A stretch of DNA of 42,817 nucleotides from assembly GCA_900315245.1 (NCBI GenBank), contig OMYJ01000002.1, positions 306,587 through 349,403 on the forward strand, given 5' to 3'. The DNA comes from an uncultured Bacteroidales bacterium (GTDB lineage Bacteria > Bacteroidota > Bacteroidia > Bacteroidales > WCHB1-69). The notes beneath the pieces were generated by a model. That model worked only from the letters and a program-made list of their open reading frames with translations, did not search any database and was not told the origin of the DNA. How positions within the stretch are numbered: position 1 is the stretch's first letter; the number at the start of each line of letters is the position of its first letter. Position numbers and translations under genes: made by a program. This document shows positions 1 to 7,541 of this stretch, one piece after another.

Positions 1-107
1 ACCAACATGAAATAACTAACACGAAGTAACCAACAGCCGAAGGCTAACCAACATGAAATAACTAACACGAAGTAACCAACAGCCGAAGGCTAACCAACAC
101 GAAGTAA
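1..107. repeat. GAA-loop mini-hairpin repeat block A
   Basis: Seven tandem units of 14 or 18 bases run up to the hypA start codon. Each unit has the form ACYAAC-stem-GAA-stem-TA. The stems differ between units but stay complementary: AT/AT, AC/GT and AGCC/GGCT, always around the trinucleotide GAA. The block starts at the window edge and may extend further left. Related blocks lie at 516-655, 1450-1537 and 1909-2066. Short DNA hairpins closed by a GAA loop are known to be unusually stable; the biological role here is unknown. Confidence 0.85.
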
Positions 108-109
108 AT

Positions 110-457
110 ATGCACGAATTGGGTATCGTCTTTTACATCATCCGGGACGTCAAGAAGGTGGCGGAAGAGAACCACGTGGAGCGGGTCTCCACAGTGGTCA
201 TGGACATCGGCGAGGTCTCCACAGTGGTGCCGCACCTGCTCACCGACTGCTGGCGCTGGGCCGCCGACAAAGAGGAACTGCTGAAGGGTTGTGAGCTGAA
301 GTGCAACATTATTCCGGCTGTCACCTGGTGCGACGACTGCAAGCAGGAGTACGAAACGGTGAAACACGGAAAGACGTGCCCCCACTGCCACAGCGGAAAC
401 ACCTGGCTCCTCCGCGGCAACGAAGTTGAGATTCGAGAGATAGTAGTTAGTAGTTAG
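110..457 (+). CDS. hypA: HypA hydrogenase nickel-incorporation protein
   Basis: This is a 115-residue protein of HypA size. HypA delivers nickel to [NiFe]-hydrogenase large subunits, usually with HypB. It starts with the diagnostic MHE, whose His2 helps bind nickel. The C-terminal half has the paired zinc cysteines CDDC (about residues 74-77) and CPHC (about 90-93). The start is fixed because MHE must be N-terminal, although a GAA-loop repeat block ends only two bases upstream and no promoter is recognisable there. The last residues (IVVSS) and the stop lie in a TAGTAGT tandem repeat, so the C-terminal tail is probably repeat-derived. No other hyp gene or NiFe hydrogenase is in the window. 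Identification is firm; the hydrogenase partner is unknown. Confidence 0.93.
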   Translation: MHELGIVFYIIRDVKKVAEENHVERVSTVVMDIGEVSTVVPHLLTDCWRWAADKEELLKGCELKCNIIPAVTWCDDCKQEYETVKHGKTCPHCHSGNTWLLRGNEVEIREIVVSS

Positions 458-471
458 TAGTTAGTAGTTAT
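440..471. repeat. TAGTAGT tandem repeat over the hypA stop
   Basis: About four copies of a 7-8 base unit (TAGTAGT/TAGT) span the end of hypA and supply its stop codon. They offer TAG stops repeatedly in more than one frame. This is low-complexity sequence of unknown function. Confidence 0.6.
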
Positions 472-515
472 GAACGGAAAAATCACATATATTTGAAAAA
501 AGAATTCCTTGAGCA

Positions 516-655
516 GCCTCGAAGAGGCAAGACGCACGAAGTGCAAGTAACCCCACACAAGCGACGAAGGAGCACAGTGTGGGGATGGGGAAATCCAGAG
601 GCAACACGCACGAAGTGCAATTAACCCTACACAAGGTGAAGCCGCAGTGTGGAGG
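516..655. repeat. GAA-loop hairpin block D with tandem duplication
   Basis: This stretch between hypA and the next gene has a GCCTC-GAA-GAGGC hairpin at 516-528 and two identical GCAC-GAA-GTGC hairpins at 534-544 and 608-618. Each of the latter is followed by a longer stem-loop: CCCCACAC (551-558) pairs with GTGTGGGG (577-584), and the second copy is CCCTACAC (625-632) with GTGTGGAGG (647-655). The unit is therefore duplicated at about 74 bases. It is related by loop and stem design to blocks A, B and C. No gene is seen in it. Confidence 0.75.
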
Positions 656-672
656 GCATGGAGAAAAAAATG

Positions 673-680
673 TATCTTTG
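673..680 (+). promoter_or_regulatory. -7 promoter element, TATCTTTG
   Basis: This matches the Bacteroidetes TAnnTTTG -7 element exactly and lies 18 bases before the ATG at 699. It argues that the gene starts at 699 and not at the in-frame ATG at 579, which would be upstream of the transcript. Confidence 0.7.
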
Positions 681-698
681 CACACGAAAGTCGAAACA

Positions 699-1454
699 AT
701 GTATAAACGTATCCTCATATCAGCCATCGCAGCACTCTGCTGTCTTGCAACCCTATCTTGCACGGCTCAGGTTACCATTAAGTTCAAATCGCTGAAGATC
801 AGTAACGTCACGGATAAAATATGGGAACCCGAGAAGGATCTCTTTTGTGCTTTCAGACTTCCATCCTATGATCGTGGAGACGTTTATCTCCGTATTGAAG
901 CGGAAATCGTAAACGAGGGTGACACGGCGGTGCCCATTCCCAGCTTTGATCGCGAAAAGATGATGTTGGTGTATCACAATCCCAACCCTAGAGACAACTC
1001 TCTTGCAAACAGCATGGTTAAAAGCAGGTTAGGGGCGATAGTAAGAGTTTGTGGCATCCTTGAACCCAACTTCCCGCCACATTCGTGCAGGTACAACGAT
1101 TACTGGGATTTGATCAATGTCAATAGGTTTGACGGTATGCGCCCGCTGTATTATGTCTCTGCCGCCATACCCACCATGCGTCTCTGCATGGAGGTCCCCG
1201 GCCAAGGACTGGTCTATTCCGACGCACCCGAGGAAATCATCGTCAATGGCCGGAAAATCGACCCCGACTGGCGGAACTTCGACTACTCCGACAACGCCTA
1301 CCTGCTCGTGAACAACGAACTGATGCGGGAGTTCATGCTCGAAAACCCGCACCTCTTCGGCAGCACCTTCTCCGAAGACCTGCTAATGAAAGAATTTGTC
1401 AGCAATATGGCCTTCACCTACCACTGCTTCCCCATCACCAACCCAAACAACTAA
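699..1454 (+). CDS. Exported protein of unknown function
   Basis: This is a 251-residue protein starting MYKRILIS, with a hydrophobic signal segment over about residues 4-20 ending LSCTAQ. The cysteine there could be a weak lipobox; cleavage after TAQ by signal peptidase I is the alternative. The mature part is rich in aromatic and acidic residues with no family I recognise. The start was chosen from the TATCTTTG promoter 18 bases upstream; the longer in-frame ORF from 579 runs through hairpin repeats. The stop codon is the TAA of the first unit of repeat block B. It is separated from hypA and from the downstream membrane genes by repeats, so co-transcription is uncertain. Confidence 0.75.
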   Translation: MYKRILISAIAALCCLATLSCTAQVTIKFKSLKISNVTDKIWEPEKDLFCAFRLPSYDRGDVYLRIEAEIVNEGDTAVPIPSFDREKMMLVYHNPNPRDNSLANSMVKSRLGAIVRVCGILEPNFPPHSCRYNDYWDLINVNRFDGMRPLYYVSAAIPTMRLCMEVPGQGLVYSDAPEEIIVNGRKIDPDWRNFDYSDNAYLLVNNELMREFMLENPHLFGSTFSEDLLMKEFVSNMAFTYHCFPITNPNN

Positions 1455-1537
1455 CAGCGAAGCTAACTAACATGAAATAACCAACACAAAGTAACCAACA
1501 GCCGAAGGCTAAAAAACACGAAGTTACAAACAAAAAA
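1450..1537. repeat. GAA-loop mini-hairpin repeat block B
   Basis: Five units of the ACYAAC-stem-GAA-stem-TA family fill the gap between the exported protein and the small membrane gene. Stems are AGC/GCT, AT/AT, AC/GT, AGCC/GGCT and AC/GT. The third unit has a loop changed to AAA (1485-1491). The first unit contributes the stop codon of the upstream gene. AGCGAAGCT at the start contains GCGAAGC, a DNA mini-hairpin known for exceptional stability. Confidence 0.85.
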
Positions 1538-1546
1538 ATAACGAAT

Positions 1547-1882
1547 ATGTCCTGTTTTATAGTACCCATGGCGCAGGCCATCGCCACAAGCGCCTACAGA
1601 AAAGCCAACGCGAAAGCGATTGAAAGTTCAGAACACGCACTCACGCGTAACATTCCGGCATTGGAGAAGATGCTCTGGGGCGGCACCGTGATGCTCATCG
1701 TCGATCACGTCATCAACGGCGAGCTCACCTGGCAGTACCCCTTCTTCACCGCCCTCGAAACCGGCGGTTTCCCCGTCATGCTCCGCGAATTGCTCACCGT
1801 CGGCGTACCCATGTCGCTGGTCCTCACCGCCGTATGGGCTGTTTGGAGCATTGCCAAAGCCCGCAAAGTCACTGCGTGTTAG
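1547..1882 (+). CDS. Small two-helix membrane protein
   Basis: This is a 111-residue protein, MSCFIVPMAQAI at the N-terminus, with a charged segment at about residues 18-40 (YRKANAK, SEHALTR). Two hydrophobic stretches follow, about 44-57 (WGGTVMLIVDHVI) and 85-103. It lies just upstream of a multi-pass membrane protein on the same strand, and I recall similar small proteins paired with that family in other gut bacteria. A two-component membrane unit is plausible but not proven. The C-terminal VTAC and TAG stop fall in the first of three ACTGCGTGTT tandem copies, so the 3' end may be repeat-derived. Function unknown. Confidence 0.75.
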   Translation: MSCFIVPMAQAIATSAYRKANAKAIESSEHALTRNIPALEKMLWGGTVMLIVDHVINGELTWQYPFFTALETGGFPVMLRELLTVGVPMSLVLTAVWAVWSIAKARKVTAC

Positions 1883-1908
1883 TCACTGCGTGTTGATTAC
1901 TGCGTGTT
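1869..1908. repeat. ACTGCGTGTT triplicate over a stop codon
   Basis: Three near-copies of ACTGCGTGTT at 15-base spacing (1871, 1885, 1899/1900) span the stop of the small membrane protein gene. They lead directly into repeat block C. Confidence 0.7.
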
Positions 1909-2066
1909 ACCAACATCGAAGCTAATCAACATGAAATAACTAACATGAAATAACTAACATGAAATAACTAACATGAAATAACTAACACGAAGTAATTAAC
2001 AGCCGAAGGCTAACCAACAGCCGAAGGCTAATCAACAGCGAAGCTAACCAACATGAAATAACTAAC
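1909..2066. repeat. GAA-loop mini-hairpin repeat block C
   Basis: About ten units fill the gap between the two membrane protein genes. Five have AT/AT stems (four consecutive), one AC/GT, two AGCC/GGCT, one AGC/GCT and one ATC/GCT with a single mismatch (1915-1923). All loops are GAA. Flanks are RYYAAC before and TAA after. This is the longest block of the family in the window and leaves only about 16 bases before the next start codon. Confidence 0.85.
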
Positions 2067-2082
2067 TTAAATTTTAACCGTT

Positions 2083-3174
2083 ATGTTTTTCCAAGTTTAT
2101 GGGGCTAACGCCCTGGCCCAATGGGGGATGCTGCTCGTCGTCCTCGTGGGTCTCATCCTGTTCAACGAGTTCGCCCGTCGCACCAAAGCCGGCGGCATCA
2201 TCACCTTTTTCGTCATCCCCGTCATCCTGACGGTCTATTTCGTGGCCATCGCCATCGGAGCACGTTCCGGAGCTGAATGGGCGGTCAACAACCAGACGCA
2301 CGTCTATATGAACGGCTGGTTCCACTACGCCAAGCTCTACGCCGCGCTCACCGGCTGTATCGGTTTCATGATGATCAAGTACAAATGGGGCATCGGCGCC
2401 AAACACTGGTTCAAACCGTTCCCGTTCATCATCGTGGCCATCAACATCCTCATTGCCGTGGCCTCCGACTTCGAATCCGCCATTATGGGCTGGAACAAGT
2501 GGTGGCTCTCCAGCGAGGGCGTGTGGCTCTACGGCGGCTGGCACAACGTCATGAACGGCGTCGCCGGTCTGCTCAACATCCTCTGTATGACCGCATGGTG
2601 GAATGTCTTCCCCTCCAAGGACAAGAAAGACATGATCTGGGCCGATATGACATGGGTCTTCATCGTGGTCTATGACATCTGGAATTTCGCTTACACCTAC
2701 AACTGCTTGCCCACGCACAGCTGGTTCTGCGGTATCGCGTTGTTGCTCGCCCCGACGATTGCAGCTATTTGCTGGAACCGTGGCGGTTGGATCATGAACC
2801 GTGCCAACACGCTGGCTATCTGGTGTATGTTCGCGCAGGTGTTCCCGCTCTTCCAAGAGACCTTCAAAGACGGTTTCCAGGCCTTCAAGTGGGCTGTGCT
2901 TCCCGTGCAATATCCTAACGGCATCGAGACCATCACGGAGATTTACGCTGCTGCCGGCGGTGAAGCTGCCGCTGTGGGCACCACTGTGGAAACTGTGGCC
3001 GGCAATCCGACCATGATGACGGTGATCAGCGCCCTGGCTCTCATCACCAATGCTGTCGCCCTGTGCTACATCATCGCCCAGGCCAAGAAGCGTCACATCA
3101 ACCCGTACAAGGAAGATGTCTTCATCAACCAGAAGTACTACAAAGACGCTATGGAGCGTGCCGATCTGGCATAA
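2083..3174 (+). CDS. Multi-pass membrane protein, DUF5692-like
   Basis: This is a 363-residue protein with about eight to nine hydrophobic helices, for example residues 14-27, 38-60, 84-97, 112-126, 155-170, 190-205, 220-235 and near 308-325. It is rich in Trp, Asn and Tyr between helices (MGWNKWWLSS, GGWHNVMNG, WNFAYTYN), more like a pigment- or substrate-binding bundle than a transporter of a common family. I believe it belongs to the DUF5692 family by overall look, without database confirmation. It follows a small membrane protein across a block of hairpin repeats and ends just before a strong terminator, so the pair is probably one unit. Function unknown. Confidence 0.7.
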   Translation: MFFQVYGANALAQWGMLLVVLVGLILFNEFARRTKAGGIITFFVIPVILTVYFVAIAIGARSGAEWAVNNQTHVYMNGWFHYAKLYAALTGCIGFMMIKYKWGIGAKHWFKPFPFIIVAINILIAVASDFESAIMGWNKWWLSSEGVWLYGGWHNVMNGVAGLLNILCMTAWWNVFPSKDKKDMIWADMTWVFIVVYDIWNFAYTYNCLPTHSWFCGIALLLAPTIAAICWNRGGWIMNRANTLAIWCMFAQVFPLFQETFKDGFQAFKWAVLPVQYPNGIETITEIYAAAGGEAAAVGTTVETVAGNPTMMTVISALALITNAVALCYIIAQAKKRHINPYKEDVFINQKYYKDAMERADLA

Positions 3175-3193
3175 TCCAAGCACGAATGCTATG

Positions 3194-3228
3194 AAAAAGG
3201 TCGCGGGAATTTTCCTGCGACCTTTTTT
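3194..3228 (+). terminator. Rho-independent terminator
   Basis: AAAAAGGTCGC pairs with GCGACCTTTTT, extended by GGG with CCT, around a short AATTTT loop and ending in six T. It lies 20 bases after the stop of the DUF5692-like gene. The A-rich left arm could make it bidirectional. Confidence 0.9.
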
Positions 3229-3398
3229 GGTATAGGTAGTGCCTTATACCCGCAAATAAACAAAAAATTAAATTTTATTTATATAACCATAGAGAGTGTT
3301 TAAAAAAATGTTATTATTGCCAACAAACAATATGGAAAGGGAATCTACCCACAACAATTTGTAAATGAGAACAATATAAAAATTCTGAAAGCAAAAAT

Positions 3399-4055
3399 AT
3401 GAAAAAAGAGAATGTATCATCAACTAACCAAAGACAAAACAAACCATCGAATTCTTCTTCTTTGCCCAACCGTAAATCTTATCGCGCCAAGTGGCATAAT
3501 TACAGCGGTTCGGAATATTTCGTCACCTTTTGCACCTATGAACGAAGGCATTATTTTGGTGAAGTGCGTAACGGTCAGACAGAATTGACGAAGGTGGGAA
3601 AATATTTGAAGACAGAAATTGAGAAAGTGCAGGACTTCTATCCATACGCTGAAATACCGATATATGTAATCATGCCTGATCATGTTCATTTGATTATGGA
3701 AATACATAAGGATACGTGGAATCGGGAAAATGCGGACGCGACAAATCCTGATGCGGACGCGATAAATCATAATGCGGACGCGATAAATCATAATGCGGAC
3801 GCGATAAATCGCGTCCCTACAGGGGGAATTACGGGGAAAAAGAATCCGATGCTGAATGCAACACTGGGGACGGTTGTGCGGGGATTGAAGGCTCGGGTAA
3901 CACAATTCGCCCGACAAAACAATATCCCATTCAAATGGCAACCCCGTTACCACGATCGCATTATCCGCAACAGGGATGAAATGAACAAAATTGCCAAATA
4001 TATCGAACTAAACCCGGCCAAATGGGAATCGCAATATTCACTAAATCGCGTTTAA
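3399..4055 (+). CDS. REP-associated tyrosine transposase (RAYT, Y1 family)
   Basis: This 218-residue Y1/HUH single-strand transposase cuts and moves REP palindromes. The fold core is seen in FVTFCTYERRHYF (about 41-53). The HUH pair lies in MPDHVHLIM (His95, His97) and the catalytic Tyr is probably Tyr201 in KIAKYIELNP. Between HUH and the tyrosine helix, residues 111-141 are translated from four 21-bp REP units (repeating NADAINH), so the enzyme carries its own repeat in frame. Copies of the same palindrome flank its 3' end (4062-4212). Without the insert the protein would be of normal RAYT size. The gene is intact, but activity is uncertain. Confidence 0.92.
   Translation: MKKENVSSTNQRQNKPSNSSSLPNRKSYRAKWHNYSGSEYFVTFCTYERRHYFGEVRNGQTELTKVGKYLKTEIEKVQDFYPYAEIPIYVIMPDHVHLIMEIHKDTWNRENADATNPDADAINHNADAINHNADAINRVPTGGITGKKNPMLNATLGTVVRGLKARVTQFARQNNIPFKWQPRYHDRIIRNRDEMNKIAKYIELNPAKWESQYSLNRV
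3731..3820. repeat. REP units inside the RAYT reading frame
   Basis: Four copies of a 21-base unit (TGCGGACGCGATAAATC plus four bases) begin at 3731, 3752, 3773 and 3794. The last ends in GCGTCCCTAC, the outer end of the palindrome found at 4062-4212. The 21-base period keeps the frame open. Confidence 0.9.
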
Positions 4056-4061
4056 TCCCCC

Positions 4062-4212
4062 GTAGGGACGCGATTTATCGCGTCCGCCAATCAAACCAAA
4101 TCGCGTCCGCCTAATAAACAAATCGCGTCCGCCTAATAAATATGAACGCGGCAAATCATGGAAACACGGACGCGATAAATCGCATTGCGGACGCGATAAA
4201 TCGCGTCCCTAC
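4062..4212. repeat. REP palindrome cluster behind RAYT
   Basis: The cluster opens with GTAGGGACGCGA and TCGCGTCC (4062-4085), continues with two AAATCGCGTCCGCCTAAT units, and closes with two inverted CGGACGCGATAAATCGC units ending GCGTCCCTAC at 4212. The two outer ends are inverted copies of GTAGGGACGCGAT. The minus-strand end provides the TAG stop of hydF. This is the likely substrate family of the adjacent RAYT. Confidence 0.85.
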
Positions 4213-5387
4213 AATGCGGCAAACGGTGCCACCGCCCGGTCAAAGATGCCGTTGACGTAGGCGAGAACCATTCCGTAGTTGCTGACCGGGATGCCCGCTT
4301 CGATGGCCGGACGCAGACGCTCCTTCAACTGCTTGCGGGTGACCATACAGCCACCGCACTGGATGACCATCGCATATTGCTGGATGTCAGGGATTTGGTT
4401 GAGACCCGACACAAAATCGAACTGCAGCTCTTTACCCGTGAACTTGCGGATAAGCCGCGGCAGTTTCACCCGCCCGATGTCTTCGCAGGAGGTAAGGTGC
4501 GTGCAGGATTCCAACATCAGGATGCGGTCACCGTCGCGAAGGTCGCGCAATTTCGGGGTCCCTTTGAGATAAGCACCGAACTCACCCTTCTGGTGTGCCA
4601 ACACCACGCTGAAGCCCGTCAACGGGATGCTTTCCGGCACGCATTTCTCCACTTTGTGGAACGCTTGGCTGTCGGTGACAACCAATTTCGGGGCACGGTG
4701 GTTTTGTAGGTAGGTGGCTACTTTGTCCTCCTTCAGCACGATGGCAACCGCCTCATTGTCAAGGATGTCGCGGATGGTCTGCACTTGCGGGAGGATGAGC
4801 CGGCCTTCGGGGGCTTCCGTGTCGATGGGAGTCACCAAGAGCACTTCGTCGCCCTCGCCGATGAGGTCGCCGAGTAGCGAACGGGTGCGGTACGCCGATT
4901 CGGGCATGATGCGCACCACCTCCTGCAGCATCTTGTCTATGCCGGAATGCGTTTTCGTACTGACATTCAAGATTTTGCGATCATCAACTTCCATCTCGCG
5001 AGAAGCGGTCAGATCGCATTTGTTGTTGACGATGAGGTAGGGGAGTTCGAATTGGCGGAATTGCTCTATCAGTTGCCGTTCGGGAATGCCGACTTCATAA
5101 TCGGTAATCACAAGGATAGCTAAATCGATGGTTTTCAGTACTTCCAGAGATTTTTGGATACGTTTCGCCCCGACGGTACCTTCGTCGTCGATGCCGGCGG
5201 TGTCGATGATGATGCACGGTCCGATGCCGAAAATCTCGATGGATTTGCGCACGGGGTCAGTGGTGGTGCCGGCCGTGGCATCCACGATGGCGACCTCCTG
5301 TCCCGTGATGGCGTTGATAAGGGAACTCTTGCCGTTGTTCCTACGCCCGAAAATGCCGATGTGCGGCTTGTCGTTACGTCCTTTCAT
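4209..5387 (-). CDS. hydF: HydF [FeFe]-hydrogenase maturation GTPase
   Basis: This is a 392-residue GTPase and scaffold that assembles and delivers the 2Fe subcluster to [FeFe]-hydrogenase. The G domain shows GRRNNGKS (14-21), GTTTDPV, DTAG and NKCD. The C-terminal iron-sulfur domain has CTH (Cys295, His297) and, 45 residues on, QCGGC (Cys344, Cys347). The family pattern is CxH...HCxxC, so the second histidine, a cluster ligand in studied HydF proteins, is Gln343 here. No hydE, hydG or hydrogenase is nearby; the upstream symporter gene is 21 bases away and probably co-transcribed. The TAG stop is the first TAG of a REP palindrome. Confidence 0.95.
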   Translation of the reverse strand: MKGRNDKPHIGIFGRRNNGKSSLINAITGQEVAIVDATAGTTTDPVRKSIEIFGIGPCIIIDTAGIDDEGTVGAKRIQKSLEVLKTIDLAILVITDYEVGIPERQLIEQFRQFELPYLIVNNKCDLTASREMEVDDRKILNVSTKTHSGIDKMLQEVVRIMPESAYRTRSLLGDLIGEGDEVLLVTPIDTEAPEGRLILPQVQTIRDILDNEAVAIVLKEDKVATYLQNHRAPKLVVTDSQAFHKVEKCVPESIPLTGFSVVLAHQKGEFGAYLKGTPKLRDLRDGDRILMLESCTHLTSCEDIGRVKLPRLIRKFTGKELQFDFVSGLNQIPDIQQYAMVIQCGGCMVTRKQLKERLRPAIEAGIPVSNYGMVLAYVNGIFDRAVAPFAAL

Positions 5388-5408
5388 AGCGCGACAAAAT
5401 TACAAAAA

Positions 5409-7052
5409 CTACCAGAATACCGCGTAAATCACCACTAACAAAATTAATATTGCGTATGCCGCGATGTGGAAATCGCGCTTAGTTTGGAACATACTGGATG
5501 TCAAAGCAATACCCTTAACATCGTCTTCGTTTTCGCAGGTGCATAAACTCACCATCACGATGATGGCCATCGTGAGCAGACAGGTGTAGAACATTTGGTC
5601 GATGAAGGGCATGTCTATAGGCAAGAACTTGAGTGCCAATGCGATGGGGATGGACAACACAACGCCCGTAATGGCGCCTTTGTTGGTGGTCTTCTTCCAG
5701 AATAATCCCAACAAGAAGAGCGCGAGGATGCCCGGACTCACCAATCCCGTGTATTCCTGGATATACTGGAACATCTGTCCCACACTTCCGAGCAGTGGGG
5801 CAATCAATATGGCGATAATGAGGAAAAGTCCGGCGGAAATCTGTCCCACAAACACTAAACTGACATCTTTGCCCGTTTTCTCCTTCACTTTTGGAGCAAT
5901 ATAAGGTTTATAAATGTCCATCGTATAAATCGTGGAGGCAGAATTGAGCATGGAGGCTAACGAAGAGATGATAGCTGCGGCTAACGCGGCGAGTACCAGT
6001 CCTTTAAGACCCGTCGGGATAAAAGTGCTGATCAGCCACGGATAAGCGTTGTCGTTGTTGAGGGCGCCGTTGGCCTTGGTGAGGGCCTCCAATGCTCCCG
6101 GATGACCTTCTGTAAACATCACGTAGGCCACAATGCCAGGAATAACAACGATGAACGGGATGAGCAACTTGAGGAAGGCCGCGAAAGCCAAGCCCTTTTG
6201 CGCCTCGGGCAGCGACTTGGCGGCAAACGCCCGCTGGATGATGTATTGGTTGAAGCCCCAGTAGTAGAGGTTGGCCACCCATAATCCGCCGATGAGCATT
6301 GCAATGCCCGGCAGGTTATGGTATTCGGGGTTATCCTTCGGCAAAATCAGATGCATCCGGTCACCTGCCACGTTGGTGAGATGCTGGATGCCCTGCATCA
6401 CGGTGCCGTCCGGACTGATGACCTGCAACGCCACCACCGTGGTGATAAGGCCGCCTAACACAAGCAGAATGACCTGCAGGATGTCCGTCCACGCCACAGA
6501 GGAAAGGCCACCGGTGATGGAATAGAGCGCGGCAACCACCCCCAGCCCAATGATAGCGGGCATGATGAGCGAGCCGTCACCTGTGCCGATGATGGTGTCA
6601 ATGGCTTTGGCGCCGAGGAAGAGCACGGAGGTGAGGTTCACGAAAATGAACAAACCAAGCCAAAACACCGCGAGAATAGTTTTGAGATTCCGAGAGTAAC
6701 GTTGCTCCACGAATTGGGGAATGGTGTAAATTCCCTGTTTCACAAACACCGGCATGAAAAACTTGGCCACAATGATGAGGGTGAGCGCAGCCATAAACTC
6801 GTAAGACGCCACCGCGAAACCACCCGCGAAGCCCGACCCGGACATCCCGATAAACTGCTCTGCCGAGATGTTCGCGGCAATCAGCGACGCGCCTATCGTC
6901 CACCACGGCAGCGACTTGCCTGCGAGGAAATAGTCCTCGGCGGTTTTGTCCTTGTTCTTCTTCCGATGGGAAATCCAGATGCCCAATCCAACAATCACCA
7001 GCAGATAAGCGGCGAAAATGATGATGTCTAAGGTATGAAATGCGGGGTTCAT
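5409..7052 (-). CDS. Sodium:solute symporter (SSS/SGLT family)
   Basis: This is a 547-residue protein with about 14 transmembrane helices and the SSS hallmark near the N-terminus: AEDYFLAGKSLPWW (38-51) followed by GASLIAANISAEQFIGMSG. Members import sugars or other solutes with Na+. The internal repeat helices, GGLSSVAWTD and the QYIIQRAFAAKS segment are typical of the SGLT-like branch, so a sugar substrate is likely but not proven. The start lies 25 bases after a TACTTTTG promoter. It is followed by hydF after 21 bases, an odd functional pairing that may only reflect shared transcription. Confidence 0.92.
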   Translation of the reverse strand: MNPAFHTLDIIIFAAYLLVIVGLGIWISHRKKNKDKTAEDYFLAGKSLPWWTIGASLIAANISAEQFIGMSGSGFAGGFAVASYEFMAALTLIIVAKFFMPVFVKQGIYTIPQFVEQRYSRNLKTILAVFWLGLFIFVNLTSVLFLGAKAIDTIIGTGDGSLIMPAIIGLGVVAALYSITGGLSSVAWTDILQVILLVLGGLITTVVALQVISPDGTVMQGIQHLTNVAGDRMHLILPKDNPEYHNLPGIAMLIGGLWVANLYYWGFNQYIIQRAFAAKSLPEAQKGLAFAAFLKLLIPFIVVIPGIVAYVMFTEGHPGALEALTKANGALNNDNAYPWLISTFIPTGLKGLVLAALAAAIISSLASMLNSASTIYTMDIYKPYIAPKVKEKTGKDVSLVFVGQISAGLFLIIAILIAPLLGSVGQMFQYIQEYTGLVSPGILALFLLGLFWKKTTNKGAITGVVLSIPIALALKFLPIDMPFIDQMFYTCLLTMAIIVMVSLCTCENEDDVKGIALTSSMFQTKRDFHIAAYAILILLVVIYAVFW

Positions 7053-7076
7053 TCTTTGGGGGTTTTAAGTTGGGGG

Positions 7077-7084
7077 CAAAAGTA
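7077..7084 (-). promoter_or_regulatory. -7 promoter element for the symporter-hydF unit, TACTTTTG
   Basis: This is an exact TAnnTTTG match on the minus strand, 25 bases upstream of the symporter start. No separate element is seen before hydF, which supports a two-gene transcript. Confidence 0.7.
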
Positions 7085-7228
7085 CAAATTTTTGGCTATG
7101 AGCTGTTAACTTTTGGCTGTTGTCTTTTGCAACTTGGCGATGCAGCGGACTGGAATGCCTATGGCTATAAGAAAAACCATAAGTACAAGTATCTGAAAAA
7201 AGAACATGGCCGCTTTGCTGATCAAAAG

Positions 7229-7531
7229 TTACAGCACAGCCGTAGCCAAATTCACTTTCTTACGAGGTCTGACAACTTGGATAATATCCTGACCAAGGGC
7301 AACAGATATCTTTGCGATGGTGGCGGTAGTTAAGTTGTGCGTTCCGGAAAGCCATCTGCTAACCTCGGTTTCTGTTTTGCCCAGCGCATACGCCAAATCC
7401 TTCTGACTCATCCCCTTCTCTTCCAAAATCTCATAGATACGATTGGCTATGCTCACTGACAACTCCATCTGCTTTTTCATTTCAGGAGTCATAGTCTGCC
7501 TAATTTCATCCATCAACTTATTGGTTTTCAT
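7229..7531 (-). CDS. XRE-family HTH regulator, probable antitoxin
   Basis: This is a 100-residue protein with a helix-turn-helix in the C-terminal half: IYEILEEKGMSQKDLAYALG then TETEVSRWLSGTHNLT. Its arrangement behind a small gene of similar size resembles HigBA-type modules, where the downstream XRE protein neutralises the upstream toxin and represses the operon. The reading frame extends to a TTG at 7558 but the ATG at 7531, 10 bases after the upstream stop, is the natural start. An inverted repeat in the shared promoter (7963-7978) is a candidate binding site. The partner gene is frameshifted, so the antitoxin may be a survivor of a decaying module. Confidence 0.75.
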   Translation of the reverse strand: MKTNKLMDEIRQTMTPEMKKQMELSVSIANRIYEILEEKGMSQKDLAYALGKTETEVSRWLSGTHNLTTATIAKISVALGQDIIQVVRPRKKVNLATAVL

Positions 7532-7541
7532 ACCATTATAT

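Noticed and set aside
2074..3183. 369-aa minus-strand ORF opposite the DUF5692-like gene
   Set aside because: Its protein is rich in His, Asp and Gly with no hydrophobic pattern, typical of the antisense of a membrane gene; the plus-strand gene has the protein-like sequence and the terminator.
3731..4212. CRISPR array
   Set aside because: The 21-22 base units have no unique spacers and belong to REP palindromes beside a RAYT gene.
7040..7333. 97-aa plus-strand ORF ending in a Lys/His/Tyr-rich stretch
   Set aside because: It overlaps the symporter promoter and the XRE gene; the lysine-rich part could be a relic but has no start signal of its own.
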